Positions 1 to 9,156 of a DNA stretch of 64,000 bases are shown here, piece by piece. The stretch lies in assembly GCF_017377855.1 (NCBI RefSeq), contig NZ_JAFREP010000005.1, positions 62,001 to 126,000 of the forward strand, in the 5' to 3' direction. The stretch comes from Acanthopleuribacter pedis. GTDB taxonomy: Bacteria > Acidobacteriota > Holophagae > Acanthopleuribacterales > Acanthopleuribacteraceae. The position numbers and the translations under genes are program-made. Below the pieces are notes generated by a model that was given only the letters and a program-made list of their open reading frames with translations, was not told the DNA's origin and did not search any database. Position 1 is the first letter of the stretch. The number at the start of each line of letters is the position of its first letter.

Positions 1-1
1 C

Positions 2-601
2 GTGCCAGGCGGACAGGTGCTGGGCCTGATCGCATCGTGTTAAGACCGCGATATTAGCACGTTTCAGGCCCATCCAGCCCTCTCGATAGTAACCTCGTGG
101 AAAAATTCGTGGCGGCGGCCCGCTCGCGTCCAACAGCACAATGTCGCAATCGCGGTAAAGTTGCCGATGCTGGAAGCCGTCGTCGATCAGGTACACATCC
201 GGGGGGGCGGGCAAAACCTTGGCTGCCGCGTACCGACTCGGGCCCACGCAAACAGCGGCCCGTGGGTGACGTCGTGCCAGCATCAGGGGTTCGTCTCCCG
301 CGAGGCGCCAGTCGTCCTCGGGGGTAACACGGCGCGATTGATCCGCCTGTTCCCGTCCGTAACCTCGGCTCAGCACCGCCACACGACAACCCACCGCGCT
401 GAAACGCTGTACCAACTCCGCGGTGAACGGGGTTTTGCCGGTGCCGCCCATCGCCAGGTTTCCTACCGAGATGACAGGGCGTGGCAGTTGCTTGATCGGC
501 AAACGTCCCTGATCGTACAGCTTGTTTTTGAGCCCGACCAAGCCGCCGAACAGCCATGCAGGCGGCCTGGCCAGCAAGTCGAGGAAGGGGTTCCGTGTCA
601 C
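2..601 (-). CDS. lpxK: Tetraacyldisaccharide 4'-kinase LpxK (C-terminus outside window)
   Basis: Phosphorylates the 4' position of the tetraacyldisaccharide-1-phosphate intermediate of lipid A at the inner membrane. About 200 N-terminal residues are visible and the frame runs off the left edge. Family motifs seen in order: the P-loop VGNLAMGGTGKTP (about residues 41-53), VLSRGYGR, GDEPLMLA and DDGFQHR. I start it at GTG (599-601), preceded by AGGAAG at good spacing; no ATG fits. UbiD lies just upstream on the same strand, 26 bp away, so the two may be co-transcribed. It implies an LPS-bearing outer membrane. Confidence 0.93.
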   Translation of the reverse strand, partial: MTRNPFLDLLARPPAWLFGGLVGLKNKLYDQGRLPIKQLPRPVISVGNLAMGGTGKTPFTAELVQRFSAVGCRVAVLSRGYGREQADQSRRVTPEDDWRLAGDEPLMLARRHPRAAVCVGPSRYAAAKVLPAPPDVYLIDDGFQHRQLYRDCDIVLLDASGPPPRIFPRGYYREGWMGLKRANIAVLTRCDQAQHLSAWH

Positions 602-627
602 GTTTGCTTCCTATTCCCGGTGTTGTG

Positions 628-2400
628 TTAGCGAAAGTGGGTTTCTAAATTGAGTTCGTCCCAGACCTTGTCGACTTCTGCCACCGTGTCCGAGTCGGGG
701 GTGAGAACCGCCGGATATCCGGGCTTGAGGCGGCAATCGATGACCAAGGGGGGCTCGAATACTTTGTGGTAACGAACCGTCGCACCTTTGCCGTAAATGT
801 CGCCTGCCGGCTCGAATCGGGTGAAAATATGCCACAAGAAATCGTGATCTGAGCGTACCGCGTCGGCCGGATCGTCGTGAAGGATGACCAAGCGGTATGG
901 TTTGATTTCTGGGACTTCCAGCAGGCGCAAGGGATCTTCGTTGCCCGTTTTGTAAGCAGGCCCTTTCACCACCAGGACGCCGGGACAGAATAACCGGGGT
1001 TCGCTGAAGTCACCATGACCCAAGCTGTCGGGGCAGTTTTTGCAGAGGTCGAATTTGGCTTCACCGGTGCCGATAAAAACCGCCTTGGAGCCCTTGTTAA
1101 TTTCCGGGCCGGTGTAATCGAGGGTGTCGAGGGAGATGTTGGAAAGGATGTGGACGTCCGTGCGCAGATCGCAGCGGGCGAGGACGTGCTCGAAAAACGG
1201 GCGGAAATTGCGCAGGTCGAGTGGGGCGTCCGTGGCCATCAGGACCTTGGAGAGCGATAGCTGGCCTTCACCCAAAATGCGCATACAGCAGGTGAACGCC
1301 TCTTTGTGATAGCGTTCGGATACAATCGCACCCGCCAGGGAGTGAACCCCCGATTCCTCGTAGGCAAACACGTCTTTGATGCCTTTCATCACCACGGGGA
1401 ACAGCGGTGAAAACAGTTCTTGAAGGTAAATGGCGATGTAGTGGTCTTCTTGCGGGGGGCGTCCCACCACCGTGGCCGGCCAAATCGCGCCGTCGCGGTG
1501 GTAGATCTTTTCCACTTCCAAGTAGGGGTAGTCGTGCTGGAGAGAGTAATAACCGTAGTGGTCGCCGAAGGGCCCTTCCGGGGCGCGTTTGTGAGGTGGG
1601 ATGGTGCCGTACAGACAGAAATCGGCCTCGGCTACCATGGGCAGGGATGCCCAGTTGGGATTGTCGATGAGGTCGAGTTTTTTGCCCTGTAACAATGAGG
1701 CGAACACCAACTCCGGCACATCCTCCGGGAGGGGGGCGATTGAGGCAATTACCAGGGCGGGTGGGCCGCCGACAAAGACGCAAGCCGGGAGGCCGCGGTT
1801 CTCGCGCTCGGCCGCGTAGTAATGGTTGCCGCCGCCGCGATGGATTTGAATGTGCATGCCGGCCTGGCGTGGACCCTGAAGTTGCACCCGGTACATGCCG
1901 AGATTGCCTTTTCCTGTTTTGGGATCCTGGGTGTAAACCAGGGGCAAGGTGACAAAAGGGCCGCCGTCCTCGGGCCAGGACGTGAGCGCGGGCAGTTCTT
2001 CCAAAGAGTCCAGGGTGTTCTGTACCAGGGGGCCGTTTTTGCGGCGTTTCATGCCGATGCCAAGGGCTTTGAGCGGCAGGTGGCGCATTTGCCACAGTTC
2101 CCCAAGACCTTTGGGTGGCAGCATGTTCTCGACGACATGAACCAGGTCCTTAATAAATTGGCCGGGCGCTTGGCCGAACGCCAGATCAATGCGTTTGTGG
2201 CTGCCGAACAGGTTGGTTGCCGCGGGAAAGCGACTGCCCTTTACGTTTTTAAACAAAAGCGCGGGTCCCTTGCGTTGGACCACACGGCGTTGGATTTCGG
2301 GGATGACCAAGTGAGGATCGAGGGGGATGTCGATTTCGACCAGTTCGTTTTCCCGCTTCAGGATTTGGACAAACTGATTCATATGGGTTATCGGTTGCAA
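628..2400 (-). CDS. UbiD-family decarboxylase
   Basis: A 590-residue UbiD-family enzyme; the family decarboxylates aromatic or unsaturated acids with prenylated FMN, typically in ubiquinone or menaquinone synthesis. It shows the typical N-terminus (FVQILKRENELVEIDIPLDP), the stretch GMYRVQLQGPRQAGMHIQIH and the motif EGPFGDHYGYYS. It is longer than E. coli UbiD (about 500 residues), like the long menaquinone-type members. The first in-frame start is TTG at 2398-2400 with AGGAGG four bases upstream; an ATG six codons later lacks a site. No ubiX partner is visible. The substrate cannot be assigned from sequence alone. Confidence 0.9.
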   Translation of the reverse strand: MQPITHMNQFVQILKRENELVEIDIPLDPHLVIPEIQRRVVQRKGPALLFKNVKGSRFPAATNLFGSHKRIDLAFGQAPGQFIKDLVHVVENMLPPKGLGELWQMRHLPLKALGIGMKRRKNGPLVQNTLDSLEELPALTSWPEDGGPFVTLPLVYTQDPKTGKGNLGMYRVQLQGPRQAGMHIQIHRGGGNHYYAAERENRGLPACVFVGGPPALVIASIAPLPEDVPELVFASLLQGKKLDLIDNPNWASLPMVAEADFCLYGTIPPHKRAPEGPFGDHYGYYSLQHDYPYLEVEKIYHRDGAIWPATVVGRPPQEDHYIAIYLQELFSPLFPVVMKGIKDVFAYEESGVHSLAGAIVSERYHKEAFTCCMRILGEGQLSLSKVLMATDAPLDLRNFRPFFEHVLARCDLRTDVHILSNISLDTLDYTGPEINKGSKAVFIGTGEAKFDLCKNCPDSLGHGDFSEPRLFCPGVLVVKGPAYKTGNEDPLRLLEVPEIKPYRLVILHDDPADAVRSDHDFLWHIFTRFEPAGDIYGKGATVRYHKVFEPPLVIDCRLKPGYPAVLTPDSDTVAEVDKVWDELNLETHFR

Positions 2401-2487
2401 GAAGCCTCCTTGGCTGTCTCCGACAATCGGTTAATTGAACGCGTCTAATTTACCCCGTGATGCGTTGTCGGTTAAGGGGTGGCATGA

Positions 2488-2523
2488 AAAAAGGCGTCGC
2501 CTCTTGGGCTGACGCCTTTCTTT
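2488..2523 (-). terminator. Rho-independent terminator of the FHA gene
   Basis: Nine-base stem AAAGGCGTC / GACGCCTTT with a 12-base loop. Read on the minus strand it is followed by a run of six T. It lies about 50 bp beyond the stop of the FHA gene. Confidence 0.85.
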
Positions 2524-2573
2524 GGTGTGATGGCGGGTTGGTATGTCCTGGAATGTTCGGGGCGAGCGCGTTC

Positions 2574-4016
2574 TTAGTGATCGCGATATAGGAATTTGTA
2601 GGTGCCGATCATGATGATGTCGCCGTCGGAGAGAAAATGCTCGCGAATGCGGTTGCCGTTTACATAAGATCCGTTTTCGGAATTGAGATCGTAAAGGGCG
2701 TAGCCACCAGGTCCGAATGCGATTTGGGCGTGCTTACGGGAAACGCGGTCTTCGGTGAGGTGGATATCGTTGTCCGGTGAGCGGCCGACGCTGGTGGTGC
2801 CCATGCCGAGGATGACCACCTGGCCTTCGATGGCGTTGTTCAACGCGGTGATTTTGGGGTTGGAAATCAGCATCGTGCCTTCGGTATCTTCCGGTTTGTC
2901 CTCGGGCTCGACGATATCTTTGTCCATCATCACCGTTGATTGGGGTTGTGGCGGCATCGGTGGTGGGCTGATGGGTGGCGGCCCCATGGGTGCCGAGGGG
3001 GGAGGCGGCGGCGCAAGCGGGTCGGGCGCGGTGCTGAGGGGTGGTGGTGTAACTGCTGGTGGTGGTTCCGACGGTGAGAAGGAAGAGGGTTCGGCCGGCG
3101 GGAACGACGGTGGCTCGGAGGGAGAAAAGGGAGGTGGATTGTCGGCCGGTACCTCGTCCAGGGATGCGCCCTCCAGGGGGTCTACATCCAGTGATCCGGT
3201 GAATTCAGTGCTGTCTTCTAACAAAGAAGCGTCAAAAGGTTTTTCGTCGTCCAGGGCCAGGTCCGTGTCCTCAATCGGTGGTGCAGTGGGCGCCGGCATG
3301 TCATTTTTCGGCAACAACATGGTTTCGTCGGCGGCGGGTTCCTCAAACGCACCCAGCGCCTCGTCGTCTTCGATTAAATCATCGTCCTCAAGGTCGTCGA
3401 CCGCCGGCATCGGGGCGGACGGCTCGGAAGAGGCGGCCGGTATGGGTTCGGGCTCCGGTTCGGGCTCCGGTTCGGGTTCGGGCTCCGGTTCGGGCTCAGG
3501 TTCGGGCTCAGGCTCAGGCTCCAGTTCGGGTTCGGGCTCCGGTTCGGGTTCCGGCGGCGCCGCTTCTAAATCGTCCTCAGAGTCAAAAACCGATACGAAG
3601 GTTTCTTTGAGTTCCTGTAGTTCGTCCAGATCGGCGTCAAAACCCGTGATGCGTTCGTCCAATCCCTCCGATTGCTCATGGAATTCTTCTTCCTCAAATT
3701 CGCCGAGTTCAAAGCGGAAAGAGAGTTCTTCTTTTTCCAGAGAGACCGAATCTTTCTGATCTTGGATCTGGGTCAGGCTTTGTTTGAGCTTTTGGTATTC
3801 TTCACGGATGGCGGCTTTGAGCGGCGCCGCTTCCTCGGCCAACTCATCAAGGCGCGATTGATAATCGGATTGGACCTTGGCAAAAACGGCCTCCGAAACC
3901 TTGCCCTTCTTGGATTCCATTTTTTCCAAGCGGCCGTGGATCACATCTTGTTCTTCTTTAATGTTTTTCAGCTCTTCAATACCGGTCGTATCGATTTGGG
4001 GCAGGTTGTCCTGCAT
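2574..4016 (-). CDS. FHA-domain protein with coiled coil and Glu-Pro repeat
   Basis: 480 residues in three parts. Residues 1-150 are charged and strongly helical ([20 protein letters not shown] onward), a likely coiled coil. The middle (about 150-375) is disordered, with an uninterrupted Glu-Pro dipeptide tract near 155-190 and then Pro-rich segments. The C-terminus (about 395-480) is an FHA domain with [18 protein letters not shown] and [13 protein letters not shown], the phosphothreonine-binding signature. FHA domains recruit Ser/Thr-phosphorylated partners, but no Ser/Thr kinase gene lies nearby. ATG start with GGAGG upstream. No signal peptide or membrane segment. Target unknown. Confidence 0.88.
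   Translation of the reverse strand: MQDNLPQIDTTGIEELKNIKEEQDVIHGRLEKMESKKGKVSEAVFAKVQSDYQSRLDELAEEAAPLKAAIREEYQKLKQSLTQIQDQKDSVSLEKEELSFRFELGEFEEEEFHEQSEGLDERITGFDADLDELQELKETFVSVFDSEDDLEAAPPEPEPEPEPELEPEPEPEPEPEPEPEPEPEPEPEPEPIPAASSEPSAPMPAVDDLEDDDLIEDDEALGAFEEPAADETMLLPKNDMPAPTAPPIEDTDLALDDEKPFDASLLEDSTEFTGSLDVDPLEGASLDEVPADNPPPFSPSEPPSFPPAEPSSFSPSEPPPAVTPPPLSTAPDPLAPPPPPSAPMGPPPISPPPMPPQPQSTVMMDKDIVEPEDKPEDTEGTMLISNPKITALNNAIEGQVVILGMGTTSVGRSPDNDIHLTEDRVSRKHAQIAFGPGGYALYDLNSENGSYVNGNRIREHFLSDGDIIMIGTYKFLYRDH
3444..3554 (-). repeat. Low-complexity Glu-Pro coding tract
   Basis: Near-perfect 6- and 12-base units (GGTTCGGGCTCC on the plus strand) encode the Glu-Pro run of the FHA protein. 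Units are multiples of three, so slippage would change length but keep frame. Confidence 0.85.
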
Positions 4017-4656
4017 GGGAGCCTCCGGAATTGGAAATATCGATTGAGTTTACCAAATGCCGCTGGGTTTGCTAAAGCGGTAAATCTATTGTTCCTAGGG
4101 TACGAGGGGCAAAGCTGATGCTCGAAATCCCAGGCCGAAGAAATAACGCCCCGCTGAAAACGGAATCACGTGGTCGGGCGTGGCCGTCCCGGCCCCCAAA
4201 AGATGGTGCTTGGAAACAAACAAATCCAGTGTACAGCGCGGGAATCGGCCTGTCTAGCGATCAATCCAGGGCGTTTCAACGGGGTCCGTTTGGCGGGTAA
4301 TCCCCCGAAAGGAGAAGGCGCGGGTGGGTTTACGAGGTGGGGTTTATTTTACGTTTATGTTTGATTTTGCGAGCGCTTCTCATCTTTCTGGAGGCCTCGA
4401 AAAGACCCGGGTCCCCGAGAAATGTAAAAAAATGCCACTGGGTTTTCGCGGGTCGAACCTTGGTAAAACCGTAGCTCGGCCGCGCGCTTTCGTGCAGAGT
4501 GGGATGGGACACTGTAGGGCAAAATATTGGTAACAAGGTGTTTACGGAAAGGATGCCGCGTGACGTTTTTCAGAATGAAGGCGAGACTACGGGCGGCGGG
4601 GGATTGATTTTTCTCTGGAATTTTCGGTGGGAAGTCAAAAAGGCAAAAAAGTTTGT
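4017..4656. other. Intergenic region between divergent genes
   Basis: About 640 bp without a supported gene. The short open frames here lack start signals and family resemblance. The part next to 4700 is AT-rich and leads into the promoter of the downstream gene. I see no repeat or RNA gene. Confidence 0.5.
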
Positions 4657-4685
4657 TTGTCAAAATCGAGAAAATGTTTTAATAT
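4657..4685 (+). promoter_or_regulatory. Sigma-70-type promoter
   Basis: TTGTCA, 17-base spacer, TAATAT. The predicted start lies about 27 bases before the ATG of the following gene, which has GAAGGGG as ribosome site. This is the best vegetative-type promoter match in the window. Confidence 0.65.
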
Positions 4686-4718
4686 GTGCCGCAGAGTTCA
4701 TTATGAAGGGGTAATGAA

Positions 4719-5282
4719 ATGACGCAAGAACAAACTGTTGATAAGATTTTTAACGACGATGAGATGAAACTGCTCAACGTCAAACCGGAATGGACCGAAG
4801 ACGATCTGCTCGGCCAAGAGGGCATCTTCTTCTTAAAAGATGTTGCTCAGAAGCTCCAGGTTCACTCTTCCGAATTCAAGAAAGAAGCACGTTCCATCGA
4901 GAAAAATGGGCTTGATCCTTGGGACGTTATGGGCATCCGCAAAACCTGGACGCACTGGCAGGTACGCATGAAAAAGTTCGCTCCTTACTACCGCGCACAC
5001 CGCTTACCAAAAATTACCCAGGTCGATCCCGAGTGGGACGGCAACACGCTCCTCAGTCAGAGCGGCCGTTTCTATCTCACCGATGTCTGTGAAAAGATCC
5101 CGTTTTCGACACACCAAATCCGGTACCAAGTTCGCCGTTGTGCCAATCCAAAAGAGGAATACGGCGTGTGGAAAGATGACCAATACAAAGCATACTTAGT
5201 TGATATGGAGCGTTTTTCAGCGTGGATGAAGCGCATTTGGCTCCATGGTGATTTCAATGGGGGGCGTACTGAAGAGGACTAA
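4719..5282 (+). CDS. Protein with two tandem HTH-like modules, paralogue of the gene at 47136
   Basis: 187 residues, no family recognised with certainty. It contains two copies of a roughly 75-residue module, each opening with PEW, then LL.Q.G.F.L.DV, a helical pair and a Trp/Val..M..F segment. In the second copy, FYLTDVCEKIPFSTHQIRYQVRR has the layout of a MerR-type helix-turn-helix (compare the family pattern of a DV..L..VS...LRYY stretch). I infer a DNA-binding regulator. It is monocistronic, with its own promoter and a strong terminator, which suggests high and independent expression. A clear paralogue is encoded at 47136-47663. No signal peptide or membrane segment. Confidence 0.7.
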   Translation: MTQEQTVDKIFNDDEMKLLNVKPEWTEDDLLGQEGIFFLKDVAQKLQVHSSEFKKEARSIEKNGLDPWDVMGIRKTWTHWQVRMKKFAPYYRAHRLPKITQVDPEWDGNTLLSQSGRFYLTDVCEKIPFSTHQIRYQVRRCANPKEEYGVWKDDQYKAYLVDMERFSAWMKRIWLHGDFNGGRTEED

Positions 5283-5308
5283 ACACTTCTCTTCATTAGC
5301 CTGAGTGG

Positions 5309-5349
5309 GCCGGTTGAACTGTCGGGGGCTGACAGTTCAACCGGCTTTT
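5309..5349 (+). terminator. Strong rho-independent terminator
   Basis: Perfect 15-base stem GCCGGTTGAACTGTC with its complement, a 7-base loop and a trailing TTTTCTT. It ends the transcript of the HTH-like gene 27 bp after its stop. Confidence 0.93.
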
Positions 5350-5410
5350 CTTATTTAGGATGTCTTGGGGATGGTGGTGGTGATCCCGAGCATGGCTTAG
5401 TAACTTTTAT

Positions 5411-5612
5411 TTCTCAGGATTAAACCTAAGAAGCACGATAAGAGCGAGGGATTTTGGCTAAAGATCTGGAGCGAAATGGTTGGGAAAAAGCGAGCCGGGG
5501 TCGCGCACGACCGCACCCCGTGGGTGCGGTGAGCATTTTTACAGGCCGTTGCAGCCCAGAGATTTAGCTAAAATCACCGCGAGTTATCGCGCTTCTTAGG
5601 TTAAAGGATAAA
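5411..5612. repeat. Inverted-repeat element, copy A of a dispersed family
   Basis: A roughly 200-bp non-coding element with imperfect arms of about 50 bases (5420-5470 and 5556-5604). The arms share AACCTAAGAAGC, CGATAA and GATTTT.GCTAAA. A central hairpin (GCACCCC..GGGGTGC type, near 5510-5528) sits between them. Its inner part matches the element at 55368-55578 in opposite orientation in several blocks (GGGCTGCAACG, AAAAATGCTCACC, GACCCGG, CGCTTTTTCC). No coding frame. It could be a MITE-like element or a structured repeat. Bases 5613-5871 beyond it show nothing recognisable. Confidence 0.7.
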
Positions 5613-5871
5613 AAGAGGATGCGCCTGATCATACGCGCCCTCTGTTGCCTGTTGGCGCCGCGGATGAAGCCGTCACTTCAGCCGGCGTGATTCAGGAGGG
5701 CAGGAGCTGTTTCCACCCGGCAAAAAGCCGATGCAACGAGTTTATCAACGTCGGGAACCGGCCAAAGAAGGTGAACAAGCGGGGCCGCATCCTGAGAAGC
5801 GTTTTCCCCAGCCAAGAAGACAAGCAACGAATCCACCCCATCCCAGCTGCAAAACCAGGTCCCTTTTCTCG

Positions 5872-6369
5872 TTAGAGGATGTATTCGAAGGAATCCTCTT
5901 CCACCATCTCGTTATTTTTGAGCATGTCGCGGAAGCCGAAAACAAGGCGGATCGGGCCGGCCAGGGCGAGATCGCAAAAGTAATACTTGCGTACCCGTGA
6001 GTCGTCGACGTGTTCCACGATTTTTATTTGACCCCCGCGCTTTTGGAAATTGCCCGCGATGTTGAGTATGTTGAAGCGGCTCATGGGCTCCTCGGTTCGG
6101 GTTGTCCGCATTTTCATGACAATTTGATCGGATTGGCCGATGCCCGCGTAGCCGAGATTGCGCACCAAGCTCGTCTCTAATTCAATAGACTTTCCCGACT
6201 CGGATTCAAACAAAATTTTTAATTCGTAATAAGGCATGAGCAGGGTCGTTTTGCGATTGCGCCGCGAGGCCAAGATTTGGATTTCTCCTTTTTTGGCCAA
6301 ATCCTGGAAATGCTGTTCCAACTGGTCGACGTACTTTTTCTTACCGGTGGCAATAAAAATGGCAGACAT
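5872..6369 (-). CDS. Conserved-looking hypothetical protein
   Basis: About 165 residues from the ATG at 6367-6369 (MSAIFIATGKKKYVDQLEQHF). The frame stays open upstream to a TTG at 6453, and neither start has a convincing ribosome site, so the N-terminus is uncertain. Mixed alpha/beta composition, rich in basic and aromatic residues, no signal peptide or membrane segment. I recognise no family. It stands alone between two repeat elements. No function is proposed. Confidence 0.55.
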   Translation of the reverse strand: MSAIFIATGKKKYVDQLEQHFQDLAKKGEIQILASRRNRKTTLLMPYYELKILFESESGKSIELETSLVRNLGYAGIGQSDQIVMKMRTTRTEEPMSRFNILNIAGNFQKRGGQIKIVEHVDDSRVRKYYFCDLALAGPIRLVFGFRDMLKNNEMVEEDSFEYIL

Positions 6370-6569
6370 AAGGGGCAATCCGTCCCAATACTGGCGAGGT
6401 TTTTGGGGCTGCTGAGTGAACGCTCGGACGAGGAAAACCGAAACCCGCGACAAAGAAGCTTTGCCTTATCAACGGTTATCGTCGCGTTCTTTCTAAAAAA
6501 TAAGGGCTTATCGCGAATTTTTCCAGCCTCGACGGGGCGTCGTGACCGAAGCCACATCGTGGGTCGGTG

Positions 6570-6771
6570 CTAGCCCGCATTTCTCACAAGGAGTCGTAGC
6601 GAGAAACTGAATGCCTTGGGAGTACGAAGATTACGACCAAGCGCAAAGGGAGCGGGGCCGACCTTTCAGCGCTACGTCGCCTATTGCTCGACTGAGTAAT
6701 GCGGAAGGCCGCCCCCTCGTAAGCGCATGGGTTGCCCCGCGGCAGAACGCCTTGTGAGAAATGCGGGCTAG
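6570..6771. mobile_element. MITE-like element with perfect 22-bp terminal inverted repeats
   Basis: 202 bp bounded by identical inverted 22-mers (outer 20 bases CTAGCCCGCATTTCTCACAA; 6570-6591 and 6750-6771). The interior of 158 bp holds no gene. The outermost CTAG is palindromic, so it may be part of the repeat or a 4-bp target duplication. Consistent with a non-autonomous transposon remnant or a large structured repeat. It sits directly upstream of the biotin operon. Confidence 0.7.
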
Positions 6772-6812
6772 GCGGGACGCGGGGGACCGCGCTCCCCGCC
6801 GCCTTTGATTTG

Positions 6813-6821
6813 TGGCATAAT
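6813..6821 (+). promoter_or_regulatory. Possible extended -10 promoter of the biotin operon
   Basis: TGGCATAAT has the extended -10 form (TG, one base, hexamer). No -35 hexamer is evident. The inferred start gives a leader of about 135 bases before bioB. Confidence 0.35.
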
Positions 6822-6962
6822 ATGCGGCCAAGGTGAGGATCGCGAAATAGGCCGAGTTTTAGGGCCGCGGTGATCTCGATTCCGGCCCACGAAAAGGGCG
6901 GGTTCGAGGAATCGCTTCCCCGCGCGCGACCGCATCGACCATTTAATAAAGGGTGGGGCGAT

Positions 6963-7964
6963 ATGCCGAATGAATTGAAAAGCGATTGGACGCTTGATGA
7001 AATTGCCGAAATTTACGATCAACCGCTGCTGGAGTTGGTCTTCCGCGCGCAGGTTGTCCACCGCGAAAATCACGATCCCCTGCGGGTTCAAAAATGTACC
7101 CTGTTGTCCATCAAAACCGGGGGATGTCCCGAAGATTGCTCCTACTGCCCGCAAGCGGCCCGCTACCAAACCTCGGTGGAAAGCGAAAAGCTGTTACCGA
7201 TGCCTACCGTGATGGCCAAAGCACGTGAGGCGAAAGCCAATGGTTCGACCCGTTTCTGCATGGGTGCCGCCTGGCGCAATGTCAAAGACGGTCCCCAGTT
7301 CGACCAAGTTATTGAGATGGTTAAAGGTGTAAACGAACTCGGCATGGAGGTCTGCTGCACGCTGGGTATGCTCAAGCCCGAGCAAGCGGAACGCCTCAAA
7401 GAAGCCGGCCTGTATGCCTACAACCACAACATCGATACCTCAGAGGATTACTATGGGGAAATTATTGGGACCCGTACTTTTGGGGACCGCATCGACACCT
7501 TAAAAAACGTGCGCAAGGCCGGCATTACCATGTGTACCGGCGGCATCATCGGCATGGGTGAAACCCGTGAGGATCACCTGTCATTCCTGCAGCGGTTGAG
7601 TTCCTTTAACCCGCATCCTGAAAGTGTGCCCATTAACGCGCTCGTTCCTGTCGAAGGGACCCCGCTGGAAAACCAAGAGATGATTGACCCACTCCTCTTG
7701 GTTCGGGTCATCGCGACCGCCCGTATTCTGATGCCCAAGTCGGTGGTTCGGCTCAGTGCCGGTCGCCTGCAAATGTCTCGAGAAGCGCAAATGCTGTGTT
7801 TCCTCGCCGGTGCCAACTCCATTTTTGCCGGCGATAAATTGCTGACGACCGCCAACCCCGGTGAATCCAGCGACGACACCATGTTCCGGCTGTTGGGGAT
7901 CCAGGCCATGGAGAATCGCGCCGGCGCGCCCGCGGAGGAAGACGCGATCAGTGTCAACGTTTAA
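6963..7964 (+). CDS. bioB: Biotin synthase BioB
   Basis: Radical SAM enzyme that inserts sulfur into dethiobiotin, the last step of biotin synthesis. The SAM-cluster cysteines are in CPEDCSYC (Cys55, Cys59, Cys62). Other family stretches are [28 protein letters not shown] and VRLSAGR. With the ATG at 6963 the protein is 333 residues, the family norm; the frame is open further upstream but that part is not family-like. First gene of bioB-bioF-bioD; its last 14 bases overlap bioF. Confidence 0.96.
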   Translation: MPNELKSDWTLDEIAEIYDQPLLELVFRAQVVHRENHDPLRVQKCTLLSIKTGGCPEDCSYCPQAARYQTSVESEKLLPMPTVMAKAREAKANGSTRFCMGAAWRNVKDGPQFDQVIEMVKGVNELGMEVCCTLGMLKPEQAERLKEAGLYAYNHNIDTSEDYYGEIIGTRTFGDRIDTLKNVRKAGITMCTGGIIGMGETREDHLSFLQRLSSFNPHPESVPINALVPVEGTPLENQEMIDPLLLVRVIATARILMPKSVVRLSAGRLQMSREAQMLCFLAGANSIFAGDKLLTTANPGESSDDTMFRLLGIQAMENRAGAPAEEDAISVNV

Positions 7965-9153
7965 GACAGACCCCCCCGATGTCGCCCAATGGCAGGCGCG
8001 GCATCGGACTTTTGATCAAACGCTCGCGCGGGGAGAAGAACGACTCGCCGCCAAAGGCCGCTTGCGCGCGTTACGGCAACCCGCCGGTTTGGATCTTTCT
8101 TCCAACGATTACCTCGGTCTCGCCGAGCACCCTTGGATCCGGCAACGGCTCCAAGCAGCCCTTGCCGACGGGATTCCCCTCGGCTCAGGCGGTTCTCGGC
8201 TTTTGCGCGGCAATACCGCCCACCACGAGGCCGCCGAACGCGCCGTGGCGGATTTTGCCGGCGCACCCGCCGCGCTGATGTTTAACTCGGGTTACGATGC
8301 CAATGTCGGGGTGATTACCACCCTGACCGGGGCCGGTGATCGACTGTTCGCCGATGAACTGGTACACGCCAGCATGATCGACGGAATGCGCCAAACCAAA
8401 GCCGTACGGCACAACTTTCGCCACAACGACATGGCGCACCTGCGCGAACTGCTGGCGCGTGACGCCGCCGAACACATGGGCCGCTCGGGTACGCGTTTCA
8501 TTTTGATCGAATCGGTTTACAGCATGGACGGTGATGTGGCGCCGCTTCAAGAGATCGTCGCCCTGGCCGAGCAATACGAGGCGTTTTTGATCGTGGATGA
8601 AGCCCATGCGACCGGGGTCTTTGGGCCGCAAGGCCGGGGCTTGTGCGCCGCGCAAGGGATGGGTCATGTACCTTTGGTTACCCTCCACACCTGTGGCAAA
8701 GCCTGGTCCAGTTTTGGCGCATTTGTGACCTGTTCCGAGGCCGTAAAGCAGCGCTTGATTAACCGCTGCCGCAATTTCATTTTTACAACCGCCATGCCCC
8801 CGCTTACGGCTGTCCATCATCTAGCTGTACTGGACGTCTTGCAACACGAATCCTGGCGGGCTGAAAAGGTGTTGGCGCTCGCACAACGCTTCCGTGACCA
8901 CATGCATGGCCGTCTGGACATGGGCCAAAGCGTCACCCAAATCGTGCCCGTGATTTTGGGTACCGACCAGCGCGCCTGTTTCTTTGCCGAGTCCCTTCAA
9001 GCCGGCGGTTATGATATTCGGGCCATTCGACCGCCGACGGTTCCGCGCGGGAGCGCGCGATTACGGCTCGCCTTTAACGCCAAACTCGATGAGGCGGATG
9101 TGGACCGCTTGGCGGCTTTGATGGGCAAACTTTTGCTACAGGTGACGGACTAA
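7951..9153 (+). CDS. bioF: 8-amino-7-oxononanoate synthase BioF
   Basis: PLP enzyme condensing pimeloyl thioester with alanine in biotin synthesis. Recognised by [50 protein letters not shown] and the Schiff-base lysine context [13 protein letters not shown] place the start at GTG 7951, inside the end of bioB, with GGAGG twelve bases upstream; the resulting protein has 400 residues. Earlier in-frame codons belong to the overlap with bioB. Translational coupling with bioB is likely. Confidence 0.94.
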   Translation: MSTFKTDPPDVAQWQARHRTFDQTLARGEERLAAKGRLRALRQPAGLDLSSNDYLGLAEHPWIRQRLQAALADGIPLGSGGSRLLRGNTAHHEAAERAVADFAGAPAALMFNSGYDANVGVITTLTGAGDRLFADELVHASMIDGMRQTKAVRHNFRHNDMAHLRELLARDAAEHMGRSGTRFILIESVYSMDGDVAPLQEIVALAEQYEAFLIVDEAHATGVFGPQGRGLCAAQGMGHVPLVTLHTCGKAWSSFGAFVTCSEAVKQRLINRCRNFIFTTAMPPLTAVHHLAVLDVLQHESWRAEKVLALAQRFRDHMHGRLDMGQSVTQIVPVILGTDQRACFFAESLQAGGYDIRAIRPPTVPRGSARLRLAFNAKLDEADVDRLAALMGKLLLQVTD

Positions 9154-9156
9154 AAA

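Noticed and set aside
2755-3759. Long plus-strand frame rich in Ser and Gly
   Set aside because: It is the antisense of the FHA gene; its Ser-Gly run is the complement of the Glu-Pro codons. No ribosome site or family match.
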